Under the pieces are notes generated by a model that was not told the origin of the DNA, made no database searches, and was given only the letters and a program-made list of their open reading frames with translations. The position numbers and the translations under genes were made by a program. 64,000 bases of DNA, taken from NCBI GenBank assembly GCA_002794775.1, contig NBAY01000043.1, forward strand, positions 310,001 through 374,000. The letters are read 5' to 3'. Positions 22,940 through 35,718 of the stretch are shown in pieces (the stretch's first letter is position 1; each line of letters starts with the position of its first letter). Origin of the DNA: Porodaedalea pini (lineage: Eukaryota; Basidiomycota; Agaricomycetes; Hymenochaetales; Hymenochaetaceae).

Positions 22940-24070
22940 TAAAAATAATAGGCCCCAGATTTGAATAATAGTCTCATCTCTTGGTCCATGTCATAAAATC
23001 AACTGCCTCTTTTAAAAATAACAGAGACCGGCTCTTTGTATAATAGAAATAAGATCCCTCAACTTTGTGTTCAAATTATAGAATCTGTGGCTTGGAAAAT
23101 AGAAACTGTCGGCTGCTTTTTATGATAGTACGATAGCATTGCTGTCCACGGTCACTTTCATAAAAATAACAGACCCTGAGAATTGAAAAATAAGGTCATC
23201 TCTTCCGATTGTATAAAATGGCCTCATCTCCTGCTTCCTGTTATAAAAACAGCATCTTCTCATTTAATAATTGAGACCGACTGTTTGTATGATAATAAAT
23301 TTGCCCTCAAGTTCACGGTCATCTTCATAAAATTGGGGATTAGAAAATAGATAATGAGACCTGCTTTTTACGATAAGATAATAGCCCTCTAGTCCACAGG
23401 TGCTTTTATAAAAGAATATGCCCAAATAAAATTATGGGACCTGTTGAATTGAAAAATGAAGGGGCCCTTTTCTGTGATTGTATGATATAGCCTTGTCAAT
23501 CAGTCCCAATCATAAAACCAGATAACTGATAGAAAAATCAAGACCAGCACTTTGTATAATATGATGACACTCCCTCAAGGTCACAGTGACTTTATTAAAA
23601 TCAGAGACACAGAATAAAAAAACTGACTGTGAGTTTGTATGATACTATTACAGAACCTGAGCTCACGGTCCCTTCATAGAATCTCTTCCTTACTTGAATA
23701 GAAAATGACCGCAGACACATTGTATTTTGTATGATATCACTTGCTGAAATATAATCAATGATTGATAAGTTTTTACAACAAGACCACAGCTTTAAATGAT
23801 AGAATAATAAACCCTTTGCCATATGCCCACACAATAGAAACAATCCCCGTATTAATTATATAACCTGACCACATCGGTTTCAAAATATTCACAGCACCTG
23901 CTATAATACAATGGGCCCAACTCTGAATCATGACCAACCCGCATTCACTCCTGGCTTATTTTCATATCAGACCGCTCAAATAGATAATATTATAATGCCA
24001 TGCTTCATCATGCATGACCCTCTGTGGCCCTACCCCCATGTATTATCATAACTGGAGCAACCACGGCTCC
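22940..24070. repeat. AT-rich degenerate tandem-like repeat, right part
   Basis: Blocks of roughly 50-100 bp recur with the pattern (A/T)TGTATAATAG, CCCTCAAGTTCACGGTC, TTCATAAAA and GAGACC. They are strongly diverged and no longer alignable as a simple satellite. No gene seen. The second 17-bp string TGGAGCAACCACGGCTC closes the region at 24053-24069. Confidence 0.5.
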
Positions 24071-24433
24071 TATTTCTCTATAAATTATCAATGCAAATTC
24101 ATTGCTTCTATGCAATCATGCAGCTTGGGTAAAGGCAGTGTGCACAGGTACAACACTTGAAGCACTGAAAGTAGTTTATATTGGTTATTTTGTACTGCTA
24201 TAAATACTGAAAAGAGCAAACATGGTCTGTAATACACTGACCATACCCGTATTTGGAGGAAAGTACAGTCATAACCATCATACAACACGGTACAGAGCCC
24301 TATGAGGACAGCTTCTCAAAGGCGCTGGTGTATGTAGTTTGGTTCTTCAGTACTTGATGAATATGAGCTGCACCTTGGCTTTTCCTCTCCACCATCCTGT
24401 CCTCCCTTTGACCTGTAAGGTCTGCTGGATCAG
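24071..24433. other. Intergenic stretch
   Basis: No convincing gene, repeat or RNA seen. Confidence 0.4.
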
Positions 24434-25009
24434 ATGGATGTCGTGCTGAAGACACACTATAGTGCAGAAGACATTGATCACTGGGAGAGATGCTCACTTC
24501 ACTCATCGATAAGCACAAACGCGACCACGGATAATCTCCCCGGCACTGGTCTCACGCTTGGGACCTTCTATGACTTCGCAGGCAGACACTTAGAGGAGCA
24601 CCTTGGCCCAGTCATACAAAAACTGCAAAAGCATCACCATACTGATCATCCATCTTCAGGATCGCCAAGCCATCTGTCACATCCCCATCATGATGAGGAA
24701 GACTTGAACTCAGACTACCGCATGCAGCAATGCTCACTTGTCTTGTCCATCAGCACGACTGCGACCGCAGATAATCTTCCTGGGGCGGGTCGTATACTCG
24801 GCCTCTTCTATGGCTCTGCAGGAAGGTGGTTGGAATTGCAGCTTGGACGATGGGCAGAGAAGCTGGGTAAAGGGCCTCGTGTAATGGTGATGCAGATCCA
24901 GCATCACCGCTCAAAGGCAATAAACCTTCCAGTCGACAGCAAGAAACATTCTGAGAAAAATGTGAAGGTGAAGAAAGACTGTAAAGAGCTGCTGAAGTAT
25001 GTTGATTAA
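24434..25009 (+). CDS. Hypothetical protein with an internal duplication
   Basis: An intact 191-codon ORF from ATG (MDVVLKTHYSAEDIDHWERC) to TAA. It contains two related blocks: CSLHSSISTNATTDNLPGTG then LGTFYDFAGRHLEEHLG, and CSLVLSISTTATADNLPGAG then LGLFYGSAGRWLELQLG. Between them is a His-rich linker; a Lys-rich tail follows. The duplication argues for a real protein. No family or function is recognised. It may be one exon of a longer gene with the frames from 25087. Confidence 0.45.
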   Translation: MDVVLKTHYSAEDIDHWERCSLHSSISTNATTDNLPGTGLTLGTFYDFAGRHLEEHLGPVIQKLQKHHHTDHPSSGSPSHLSHPHHDEEDLNSDYRMQQCSLVLSISTTATADNLPGAGRILGLFYGSAGRWLELQLGRWAEKLGKGPRVMVMQIQHHRSKAINLPVDSKKHSEKNVKVKKDCKELLKYVD

Positions 25010-25086
25010 GTGCTTCCTCACTTTCAAGAGGAAACATTATGTAAAGAGGTGATTATAGGTCTCACATACTGTCGACACGGCTTCAA

Positions 25087-27021
25087 GCACTAGATCATAT
25101 CATCAACCTCGCTGTGGATGATCCATTTGTTCGAGATGCTCTGCTTTTTATAAATGCCAGAAGAGTTATAGAGCCTTTGCAGAGGATGTCACCCTGGGTT
25201 GAATTTTTGCCAACACTCCTCGATAGATCTCGCAGAGCTTTACTCTTGTTGGATGACCCTGAAGTACACACTCTTGTGCAGAGGATCGATGGAATAGTGG
25301 ATCCAAGCGCTGGATTGTGGTGGCATCCACAATTGTATATGAAGCAGCTGATGAGATATTTGAAGTACATGGAATAATGCTGACATTTAATCCGCAGTCT
25401 ATTCACAGTTCATCCAGGAATCCAGACCGTGCCTTTCTTGTTGTTCAACATCTTGAGCATCTATCATGCAAGATGCAAGCTTTTCATATACACACAATGA
25501 TGAATTCAATCAAGATCCCCAACCTACCCGATGGCTCTTTCAAATGGTCTACTCTTGATCTCTTGCTTTCGCGATACTTGAGGGTTTTCTTAGATGAAAC
25601 ATGTTCTGGTTGGCTCCTTCAATCGAGTAGTTTGCCTTGCTTGATGGAGTTTATAATACGGTAAGCTCTAGATTGATATAATACGAAGCTGTCTCTATTC
25701 ACACCTTTCTAGATTCTCGGATAAATTGCCTCTATCACTGCAGTTGGAGTTTTTCTCTTCGCTTGCAGCTTCGGACACTATCAAAGAGATACACATTTAT
25801 GTGTCATGGTGTCTGTTATCCGGCATTGTGCTTGCTAACGGACTTCAAGAAGAAAGCATTTTCAAACTCAAATTCAGTTGTCTTCAAAAAATGTATCCTC
25901 ATACAGCAATTCACCCTCTCTTATGCAGGATAACTTGTCTGCCTGAGCTCATAATATGTAGCATTTTTGCTGCTAGGCTCACCGTTCTTGACCCGGTGTA
26001 CTTTTCCTACTGGTCTGCAGCTGGTAATGTTGTTCACCCTGAGAGGCTCGAGCAAGTTTGCAAAAGTCTATCGCGCTTTATAGATAGGTAGTGTTCATCT
26101 TAGCAACTTTAAAGTGCTATGCTGAGACATCGGTAGTGAGGATGGACTACTCCGAGAACATGCTCTACATGCCTTCAGCTATTTGCTGGTTGTTGACATT
26201 TACTGTCATAGAGCAGCTTCATGCGCATTGTCGACAACTCGATTTGCTCAGACAGTCGAATATGTGTTTCTTCTAAATGATTCAAGGAGGTTTCCCTCTG
26301 ACCTTCGATTTGGAAATGTATGGCTCCAAATTGAAAGACATTGTGATGTAGATGGGAAGCTAATTCACTTATTGGGGGAATATCCAGTGAGTTTCTTTAA
26401 CATAGAGGCCTTTGCAGAAGAAAAGGTATCATAATAATCTGTTCCATGTAGAATGCATACCAGTGTCACATTGCCTGTCATGAACTGTTTGGAGGAGTAA
26501 TACAGGAGCTAGAGTATGGACTACGAGGTGTTCTAAATTTGATGGTACCTTGTGGGATGGCCTTCTCTGCTGCAGGACATCATCCACTTCTAGCCGGGAT
26601 TTCAATTGGCAGTGAGTGAGCTTACATAGCTAGGCCTGTGAGCAAGGATAACTATGAAGGACACTACATTGCGATCACCGAAGGCACAAAGCCCGAAGAG
26701 TTGAGTATGTGGGACCGCTCGCTGAGCGATGCTGGAATGAGGAAGAAAGTGATGCCTATGTTCCTCCTCGTCTTCGTCCTGCGCTACCTGCCTATGGCAT
26801 ACATGCATGGGGAACATTTTGCTCTTGATGATGATGGTGAAGTTGGCCATGACTCGACTGGTCCATATTCATGGAAGCCCCAGGATTCCGTAATGAATGC
26901 ATGGATTATCAATGACGTAGATCCAGATGATGTTGAAGTTAGAATAGTGTGGGTGAATATCTTAGAACAGGAAGGTTCTCACGTCGGACTCAAGCTGGAA
27001 AAATGCGGAGGCACGCTATAA
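25087..27021 (+). pseudogene. Unknown multi-exon gene, frameshifted and with a TGA
   Basis: Long plus-strand open stretches read as one gene: VDDPFVRDALLFINARRVIE, then after a frame change near 25320-25340 the stretch LVVQHLEHLSCKMQAFHIHT to MEFIIR, a GT-AG intron (25661-25712), and FSDKLPLSLQLEFFSSLAAS to SLSRFIDR. Later exons give EYVFLLNDSRRFPSDLRFGN, and GMAFSAAGHHPLLAGISIGS followed by TGA and the in-frame continuation SKDNYEGHYIAITEGTKPEE to 27021. The segment around the TGA faintly recalls DM9-like repeats, but not enough to assign. Most of it looks alpha-helical. Function unknown. Confidence 0.45.
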
Positions 27022-28289
27022 ATGTCAGTGATGACTGAAGAGGGGTGGATGACTGCTTCCGATTTTGAATGTGCCTGTATCGTGTCAGAATAGAATTTCC
27101 ATGCACATTTTCTTCCACTAGACGGATCAAGGGGTTATCTCTAAGGTTGGAACAGTAGAAATATGGCATTCTTCATACAGTAGCATACTCACATACAGTA
27201 TCCACAATGGACTTTTTGCAACTTGGTAGCATATTTCTCTTGCGATGATGAGTACTGACTCGGGACTCTGGTCATTGACAAGTACACTGAGAGCAGGAGA
27301 ATGGACAAGCAAGTGCACATCCAGATTGGGTCTACGCAAGACTTTTGTGCTTGTCAAGGCTGAACCCGAAATGATCCTTCGCGCATCACACAAGCACAAG
27401 CACAAGGATGACAGATCTTCTACAAAATTGTTGATGAAAGGCTTCTTGTTCAGATTGAGCACTCTCGGTGATATCCAGTCTATGTTCGCAGTGCATCATT
27501 ACAGCACTGAGACCACGACACATCTCCCCTAAGAAGCTCATATCCGCTAAAACTGATGTAATGATAGATGCTCAAGTCTCGAGATCCGATGCAAGAGGGA
27601 GTGTAACTCACCAAATCGAAATAATTAGTCTTCTATATCATTGGTCTTCCTTTCCATCACCGACTGTCAATTAGGCTTTCTGCCAGCATCACAATTTCCC
27701 TTGTGCAACCATGAAAGAACCTTCATGTAGCCACCGTCTTGCTTTGGCGCTGCTGGTTGGTATCATTTCATATTTGAGTTCTGGACCTGGCGAGCCACCG
27801 ACAGTAGCGGAGCTAAAAAGAAGCAACGAGGGCTCAACTGTACTATGATTGTGATGAGGGAGGCGGCTAAAGAGCATAACCAGTTGGACACTACGGGCCA
27901 GTGGTCTTAGGATAAATTGCCTTATGTAGCTCGCTCAACATGGTGATTAGCAGTGGAGCCGCAACTGACATTATAGAGGAACAAACAAAGTAGCATGCCT
28001 GTATTGTGGAAAACAGTCACAGCTCATTGGTGTTCCTCAATTGGACGACACTGGGAAACGTGCCTCACCTCACCTCAACCACCAGGAGTTGTGCGCTTGT
28101 TTTCTCTGGGATAGCCGTGGATGGCATTCAAGGTTACAGAAGATCATCAGGCTTTTCTCCAACCAGTTACACTTACACCAAGGCTATGTATGCCATCACA
28201 GAGTCTAAGCCTACCACAGATACCAGCAAAAGTGCGCATAAACTACAGCTTCAGTAAATAGAACACTTATAATTACTAAGTACTTGAGA
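27022..28289. other. No recognised gene
   Basis: Only short scattered ORFs on both strands without recognisable motifs. It may include untranslated or decayed exons of the flanking genes. Confidence 0.35.
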
Positions 28290-29810
28290 ACTCATTGGAT
28301 CAACGAACTGTGAGTGCTCCTCAGCTGCAGCTCCACTTCATCCGGCCAACAATCTTTCTCTTTGCCATATTCATACAGCCTCTGCCTGAGTAGCAAACCA
28401 TCGGGGCTGTTCAGCCACAGATAGAGATGACAAACAACAGTGTTCACAAGCAAAATTGGCATTCTGTTTTTAGAGACAGTGAGAATCGAAGCTGAAGAAC
28501 AGAAACGACAGTTGAGATACGTATGCAATGCCTAGAACAGCTATAGGGGCCTGTGTGAGATGAGAGTTACATGAGCACCATCATTTCCGGATTGATTCTG
28601 AACTTACCGGGGCAGCGACAGTGATGAGCAAGGACAGGATGCGAAGACCTGAGGGTTTAGAACCATTCTCAGAAAGGAAGTACACATGCACACTTGGAAC
28701 TTAACTTACCGAATGTCATCTACACTCCTTGGGTAAGAATAGTACAAAGGCGCAACGAGCAAGCAACGACTCACAATGAAAAATACGAGGCCGTCTCCCC
28801 AAAGCAAACTCAAAAGACTCTGAGAAGTAGAACGAGGCCGTGACATAGCATTGAGGAACAGCAGCAGAGACCAATATAGTTCCAAAATGACCTATTGACA
28901 GCGTAAGTTGAATAGTCCCTTATGAAGAGAGGACGCGTTACTGATGGGATGAATATGCCTTTAAATGCATGAGGATCCACACTAGAGACGCACATCTGAA
29001 TGCTATCAATCTCAAGAAGTCAAAATGCTCCTTTTGTAGCCAAGTCAACTACCAGTTCTGCTCAGTATTTTTTTGGTCCTTGTACCTTGCAGCTGCGTGA
29101 TGGCAAAAACCATTGCAATGATGGTGCTAGAATGGACAAGCACGAAACTGATGGTCATCATTCTAAGCACATTCTTGCTACTACCCCAAAGCTTTACAAG
29201 CTCGTTGAGTACAATTGCTTCAAATTTCATCTGGTGAGAGGCCTTAGAATCATATTGTCTAAAGCTTACCATTTCTGACGGTTTCAAGTAGGACTGTCAG
29301 AGAAACAGACACTATCCCAGCACGTGTGCACCTGAATGATGAAGATGTTGATAGTCAGTATTCTCTTCCACATCACATCTGTGTCAAGGCGAGGCGTCGA
29401 TGTTCTACTGATGTAGCTGTCAAAAAAACATGAAATAGCAAAGGTGAGAAGGAAGACTCACCCATTCTTTAGAATAATCCCATAATGGAATTAGAACTTC
29501 AGTATAAACGGCGTACGTGAGCATCTAATCCGGACTGTGCAAGTACTGGGACATACATGCTAGGAAGAAGGCTGCCCCAATGATAGTGTTGTAATGGTAA
29601 AATGTAAACACGGTCTTTGATAAAGTCTGTTTCCATGCATTCCATATCACTTTTGCCTCATCGTCCCAAGTCAGGAGAATATCGTACAAAAGGACTGTTA
29701 GTCCAACAACTAATGCGAAGAAAATTAGACACAGCTGTATCTCAGTAGTAGAATGCAAACTCACATGTCATATACCGAACATCGATGAACTGCCCTACTG
29801 TGACAGCCAT
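28290..29810 (-). CDS. DUF6533-domain multi-pass membrane protein
   Basis: The minus-strand ATG at 29810 opens exon 1 (29765-29810), followed by a 55-bp intron (29710-29764) and exon 2 (29557-29709). Together they give VLLYDILLTWDDEAKVIWNA and FTFYHYNTIIGAAF, matching the N-terminal DUF6533 pattern (YDxLLT, ExxxIW, aromatic-rich end) common in mushroom membrane proteins. Later exons hold hydrophobic segments (NVLRMMTISFVLVHSSTIIA near 29150, CVSSVDPHAFKGIFIPSVTR near 28950) and SLLSLLWGDGLVFFIV near 28800-28850, which resembles the conserved LLRDG-Y-F motif near the C-terminus of this family. Internal exon borders are uncertain and it may be decayed. Function of the family is unknown. Confidence 0.65.
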
Positions 29811-31078
29811 GGCTAACAGGTCTTGAGAGCTGGAGGACATTATGCAGGAGGGGCAGAATTGAGCCAGTTGCTCTATTATATGATGGGTCAAATACAGTCC
29901 AGGTGGGAATATACACAGGAGATGACTGTACAGCTATATGCCTTTGTTCTGATGATAGTAGATGGAGAGCATGTGGCAACACTGGGAATGAAGCGAAGAC
30001 GTGGCATATAGTTCTCGCCATGCTCCTAGGAAATCAGAAGGTCTGAAACCAATAGGATATCAATTGATCACAAATATCAACAGTTTGGGGCACTGCTGTT
30101 TTGTGAGTGAGCTTTGGTTTGGCATCTGATGTGTGTAGCGCAGTGGTTTTGAGAAGATAGGATCAATTCGGGCTTCAGACTAAGTAAACCGGTGTTTATG
30201 GATGACTCACCAACATCACTAGTACTAGAACTGTAAAAGACATCATGCAATGTCTTCATCAGATGTTTGGCAATATGGATTAAGGTCACGATGAGATCAC
30301 CAAGGGTTGTCAGTGGCTTAAGCTTGCCTCTGGAATGAGGCGATGGCCAATCAACCCAGGACTGATCACTTATAAAGATATTCTCACGCAAGCAGAAGGA
30401 CGAGGCTGCCACGTGTCGCTTACCCCACTTAATTCTTGATAAGCACAAGCGAACCCGGATTGGGTATTTGCTTAGGCATGAGGCACACAGACTGATGATT
30501 GGCTCGAGAGCTCACTACTATGGACTACTTTTTCTAGTGACTTTATTATTTGTTAATTTATTCTTTTGAATGGATAATGAAAGTTTTTTTCCTTATCCTT
30601 TATGTGTTTCACAGCAATAGCAGCTTACCATGAGCCCAAAACATTTTAGTATAAAGCCTTTTTTATTTTCGTTTACCCGCCTGTGACATTTGCAACCCAC
30701 GCAGATGACTGAGGTGGGTTATACCGCATTATATTTTTTAGGTTATATTGTACTTACATTATTTGCTGGTAGAATACTTGTTATTATGTTTTTTTTTGTT
30801 GCATGATTTTATTTTACCTGCTGATAGAGACATCATTTTGCATGACAAGGAGATGAGTGGAGGCTGAGTACATCGTTGACATGCACGGTGAACAAATCAA
30901 GACAATTTTGGATAGATTTTGTGACAAGAAGTTTTCAAAAATGCGAAGTGCATCTTTGACTTCAGTCTTCATGGTTGCTTGCCCCTTACTCACTTCTTCG
31001 AAGCCTGTACATTTATGAGTTGTGATGTGCCTCTGGATCATGAGAAACTGAAGTTTTTAAGGATGTAATGTCTAGCTC
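29811..31078. other. No recognised gene
   Basis: AT-rich after 30500, with T-runs and no ORF with recognisable motifs. Confidence 0.35.
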
Positions 31079-32900
31079 CTATGTGTTGAAATCATCCTTT
31101 GTGACCTCCATCGACTCCATGAATATGTCATCATGCGATTCCAGTGCACCGCCTTTTGAAACTACAACTGCAGTTGTGAGCATGAGTAGGACGACCAGGC
31201 TTGTTCCAGGTGCTTGCAGAGCTGCCAAGACTCCCAAAAGCACAGTCATGACAATGACAGTGCCCAGAGATGCACCCCAGTGCATCCATATGCACTCAAA
31301 CCTCTTGATAGTTTTGAAAGAGTGCACAGACTCGATTGTGGTGTTTCCCAGTGAGCCGGAAAAGTACATGTTTGCACCAACAACGGTCGTTGCTCAATTC
31401 AAAGTTGAAGAGATGTTTGATAACAACTGCAGTGTTACAGGTGATGTGGGTGAGAGTATTTGAAGCACAAGGTTGAATGCAAGAAGGCTGGAGCCCACAC
31501 TTCCAATGGTGTCCAAGCTGGCTAGGTTTGCAGTGGTCGAGTCGCTAGGAAGGCCATTAAGACCAGCACTAATCACTAATGCTGTTGTATTCCAATCTAG
31601 GTCTCCATTTCCAGTCATACCATTTTCATTTGCATAGGCATGTGAAATGCTGAATGTGTGGTCCTTGAGGATGGCATCGATGGTACCAATCTCCATGTGA
31701 GGGTCACAAAGGAGAACTGACCCAGTTGTCCAGACACTGTTCTGCTCAAAGCCAGATGCATTGTATGTCTTGTTTGAATCAGGGATGAAATCAAGGTTAA
31801 AAGGTGTGAAGGACCCTCCATCCATTGAGTTTCCTCTGATAAGGATCCATGCAAATGTCCCATTCAGTGCACCGCTGTCTTCCATGGCCTCAAGTGCGAA
31901 GAACCCTGTGTCGAAATCATAGGTACCATCTTTACATGTAAAAAATCCAGATTTAATCATGGGGAACATCGGTCTGGCAGCAGGAGAGATGCACCACCAA
32001 TGAAAAGATTAGGCTGAACTTGGACAGCATCCGTATGAGTCTCAATGATCCATTCAGCGGAAGACAAATCCTGTCAAATTATCTCCAGAGGGGATGTATG
32101 CTGGTGCGATCCACTGGCATTCAAAGTCATAATGGACCGCTTCCGTGTGATAAGACAACTGTTCTGAGAGCATTGTCCGAGGTGGTAATCTGAATAGTGA
32201 GTTGTTAGTGGCAAGTTGCTGCCAGGCGATGGTAAAATTGGGCTTTTGAGCAGATAAGATATTAGGAGCTCACATAATTCAACAGAATGTCCTCGATCAT
32301 GGTGAGGTATGCAAATCAGGTTGCTGTAAGTTGTGCTTCAGTGTCAAATGCAGCTGAAACAGGAACGGATCTGATTTGAAGTGAAATGACTGTTGAGATG
32401 ATGTCTGCGCTGGTATTGATGGCCCCAGGTGCAATTGTCTTGAGAACTATTGATAGGAGAGAGATTGCGAATGCTATCCTGAACCACCAACTTGCGTGCT
32501 GGTTCCACACATGCTTGGTGCAATCCAAGAGCCCTGAAGTGAGTGTTGAGATGCAGTCAACATGCCTTTCAATCTCAGAGCTAGCCCCTCTATAACTCTG
32601 GACTCTAACTGAGCATGAATGTGCGACCACTCGCTGGAGAGTGTCTCCATGATAATGCTAAGGACAGGGATGAGGGCCAGAAGTTGCCAGATGATGGCAA
32701 CGGTCAACAGCCCATCTTGTGAGAACTCTGAAAATGATGTCAAGGAGAGTTTAATAGTGTGAAAATGCACAATCAGACTCAACGCGAGCCAAATGAGCTT
32801 CAAAATCAGAAATGCAAAAATCCGGAAGAGGCATACACAGCTATTCATCACTGCTGAAATGGACTGTATGTTTCGAGGGAGTAGGTGGACAGCTGTCAGA
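31079..32900 (-). pseudogene. Membrane protein gene, tandem copy 2 (family unknown)
   Basis: Decayed minus-strand gene parallel to the copy just upstream. In order: transmembrane segment ILKLIWLALSLIVHF, LLTVAIIWQLLALIPVLSII, a membrane segment leading to TIAPGAINTSADIIS, an extracellular-looking part rich in N-x-S/T with LLCDPHMEIGTIDAILKD, and a C-terminal transmembrane segment (31079-31369). An in-frame TGA follows NISSTLN where copy 1 has Trp. The layout resembles large uncharacterised membrane protein families of Agaricomycetes. Function unknown. Confidence 0.6.
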
Positions 32901-34690
32901 GCTGTTGCCAGTGAAAATGTAACCGGTAAATATTCCCCTCCTTGTGTGACATTTATAAGTAGGAGAATCAGAAGAGCAATTAGAAAGGTCAGTCTGCAAC
33001 TGGTCAATAAATTAGACAAGTTCCACTCCAGACGCTGTGTGTTCTGTAATGACAGCATGGTGACATTCACACTACCTAAGGTCCCATCAAGATAGACATT
33101 AGAGCCTACGATAGATGTATACCAGTTCAGGGATGTGGATATGTTTCCAAGTGACTGAGGAACTGCTGCAGTGCTGGTGTTTTCAGTGGACAGGAGGAAG
33201 AGTAATTCGAAAGCTAGTCAGCTCATGTCATTCCCATCATCTGAGTTAAAGATGGGGAGCTTAGTAAAATCATTGTTTAGTGCAAGCTCATTCAGGCTCG
33301 AACCCGGTCGAGGTCACTGCCTGTAGGGATTCTAGTCCCATCTCCAATCTGTACTGCACTCAGCACCTGGTTCTATAGTATGGCATCGACATAGCCAAGT
33401 TCCATGTTTGGGTCACAGAAAAGAACTGCGCTAACAGTATTGATGAGATCCGAGGGTGTTATCCCCAAAGAGTTTGTCATTTTGCGATCATCAGGAATGG
33501 ATGAAAGGTTGAGGGCTGTACCCAATGAAGAATTACTGCCATTGACTAACCAGGTGAATGATCCATTCTGTGAGCCCAGCCCGGACTGCAGTATCAAAGG
33601 GTAGGCACCTGGGTTAATGTACGATTAGTCGAAAATCTTATATTCATAATGAAAAACTTACCAAATCCAGTCCAATCTGCTTTGTCTACAAGAACCTCAT
33701 CCAATGAACCGATCACGTTGCTGCCTACTCCAAACTTCCAGTCATCGATCTCAGTGGAATTTTTAGTATTTGGTAACACAATGTTTGGCACAAGCCACTG
33801 ACAGCTGAAATTGTAAAACACAGCGCCAGTGCGATAGCTGAGCTGGTCTGTAAGCATATTGCAAGGCAGCATCCCAAACAGCATATAGTTTGAGGCAAGT
33901 TGCTGGTTGTCAATTAATATTAGAGTGAGATACAATAACAAGAAGCAGGTTCTTCTACACTCACAAAGCCCATTCTCGATTTCTCACTTGACGCAACAGA
34001 GACATAATGTACTGCCCTATCTAAAAGAAAACTCTGCAGGATGACTCTGTTGTCACTCGGCGACGAAATGGGATCGCTATTTGATAAGAGTGCCATTTGA
34101 TTAGGCATAAGTGTTCCAACCAAAATAGGCACATCGCTCTTAGTCGAAATCATAGTTCTGGCGGTTGTGATGGATCTGGGGGCAAGAGCTTGGAGCGCAA
34201 ACACCAAAATAAAGACCACAAAAGTGAGACAGTATCAGAAGCTGGCTCCTTTACTTAGCACGTGTCGAAGTTGATCAGCGAACCCAAATGCCAATGTCAA
34301 GATGCGGTCTATGGTGGATCCGCTATCAATGCTGCTGTTTGTCTGAGCTAGCATAAGCTTCCATTCACCCATGTATGTCTCTTTTACAATGTCAGCAATT
34401 GGGATGAGCACTATTAGCTGCCAAATGATGGCAACCGTGGCTAGCCCAGACTTGAAGAGTGCATCCCGAGACATCTGATTGTTCCCGACAACCACTAGCT
34501 GCATGCTGGATGGTGTCTTGACTATAACAAAGTGCACAATAAGTGCAAACACAATCCAGAGGAGCTTGAGTACGATGAAAACTCCCAGACAGTCCAGTTG
34601 TGAATGGCCCAGGACAAAGACCCAACCTGGCTTAATGATCCATCCTTTGACTGCATGCATAAAGACGTCATGTCATTGGACTGGCTCCAG
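32880..34690 (-). pseudogene. Membrane protein gene, tandem copy 1 (family unknown)
   Basis: 34235-34660 gives VLKLLWIVFALIVHFVIVK and LATVAIIWQLIVLIPIADIV. 33920-34219 gives VFILVFALQALAPRSITTAR. 33594-33941 and 33373-33597 give the Asn-rich outer part with LFCDPNMELGYVDAIL. About 32950-33130 gives NVYLDGTLGSVNVTMLS and a C-terminal transmembrane segment. All have counterparts in copy 2, so this is a tandem duplication. A TGA near 33216-33219 and frame changes break it. The frame at its 3' end runs without a stop into the first membrane segment of copy 2. Confidence 0.6.
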
Positions 34691-35575
34691 ACTCGAGGCC
34701 CGAGCTGTGGTCAAGTATGGAGGAAAGCAGAAAGCCTTGTTCTTTCATTGTCAAATAAATCTTCATCTGAACTCCTGCAGACTTGAGTATATCTATCCGA
34801 CATGGATGTGAGAGGACATCAGAGGGCTGTAAAAAATGTATTGATGCAAAACACGATTACAGATGATCTGATTTATTTACCCTGTGGATATCAGAAACTT
34901 TTGTTAGGCAAAGCTAAGATACAGCCTAATGGCCCTAACCCCAGTGATTGTTCATCATCACCAGCAACCGTAGCAGGCAAAGATGCACCGATGAAGATGT
35001 GCCGACTGATATTGGGGATTGGCATTGCGCGTTAGAAAAGTGTGCCTCTTTTTTTTAAAAATCGGAGTGTAAATACACCCCTAATATAGAAATTTGTGGC
35101 AATGCAATTGTTGAAAGTTTTGCAAGCACACTTAAAAATGCTAGAAATTCTGCTGGTGGTTCCCTGGACAGAATCTGGTAAAATTAAGTTGTGTGATGTA
35201 TAACTAGAAGCCCTGAGGGAAAGCTTTTGAGGTCAAACAATCAATTACATGCTTCTGCCACTGCTTATTTGCCTAGCAGTGGCACTAAGAATTATATACA
35301 GAATTCTTAGTGCTAGTAGTACAAACTGACCTATCATTCCTACCTAATACATTAAGTAGTTCCATTGACATATTTATGCTCAATATCACACTTTGAGTAA
35401 AATATATGCATTTATATACTGTATTTTTACATTTATATGTGTTTTCCTCAGTACATTGGCATGTACTATGGAGCTGAACTGAGATGAGACAACGACACAT
35501 TCCCTATATGCCATCATGTGAGCACTATTTTCTACCTTCCAGCTTGACTTTCAGAATCTGTCAACAATACATCAT
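34691..35575. other. No recognised gene; left flank of element C
   Basis: AT-rich, no supported gene. The last five bases (ATCAT, 35571-35575) are the target duplication of C. Confidence 0.5.
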
Positions 35576-35718
35576 TGTTAGGACTTGAACTTTCACCTTT
35601 TCTTTTACTTTTCTTTTACCATTTCTTTTCTTTTAACCACTCCTTTTCATTATATTTAATCGTCTTTTCAATCATTTCCCACACTCCCTCCACATGACCT
35701 TCATTTGTTCCATTCCGT
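35576..35718 (+). repeat. 5' LTR of element C, first part (143 bp)
   Basis: Start of the C LTR up to the D insertion point. It matches 52171-52313 with one base difference. The LTR resumes at 46477. Confidence 0.95.

Noticed and set aside
26449..26700. DM9/DUF3421 assignment for the GISIGS to SKDNYEGHYIA stretch
   Set aside because: The resemblance is too weak to name a domain from sequence alone.
30077..30448. 123-codon minus-strand ORF
   Set aside because: No recognisable motif, no partner exons, and composition typical of chance frames.
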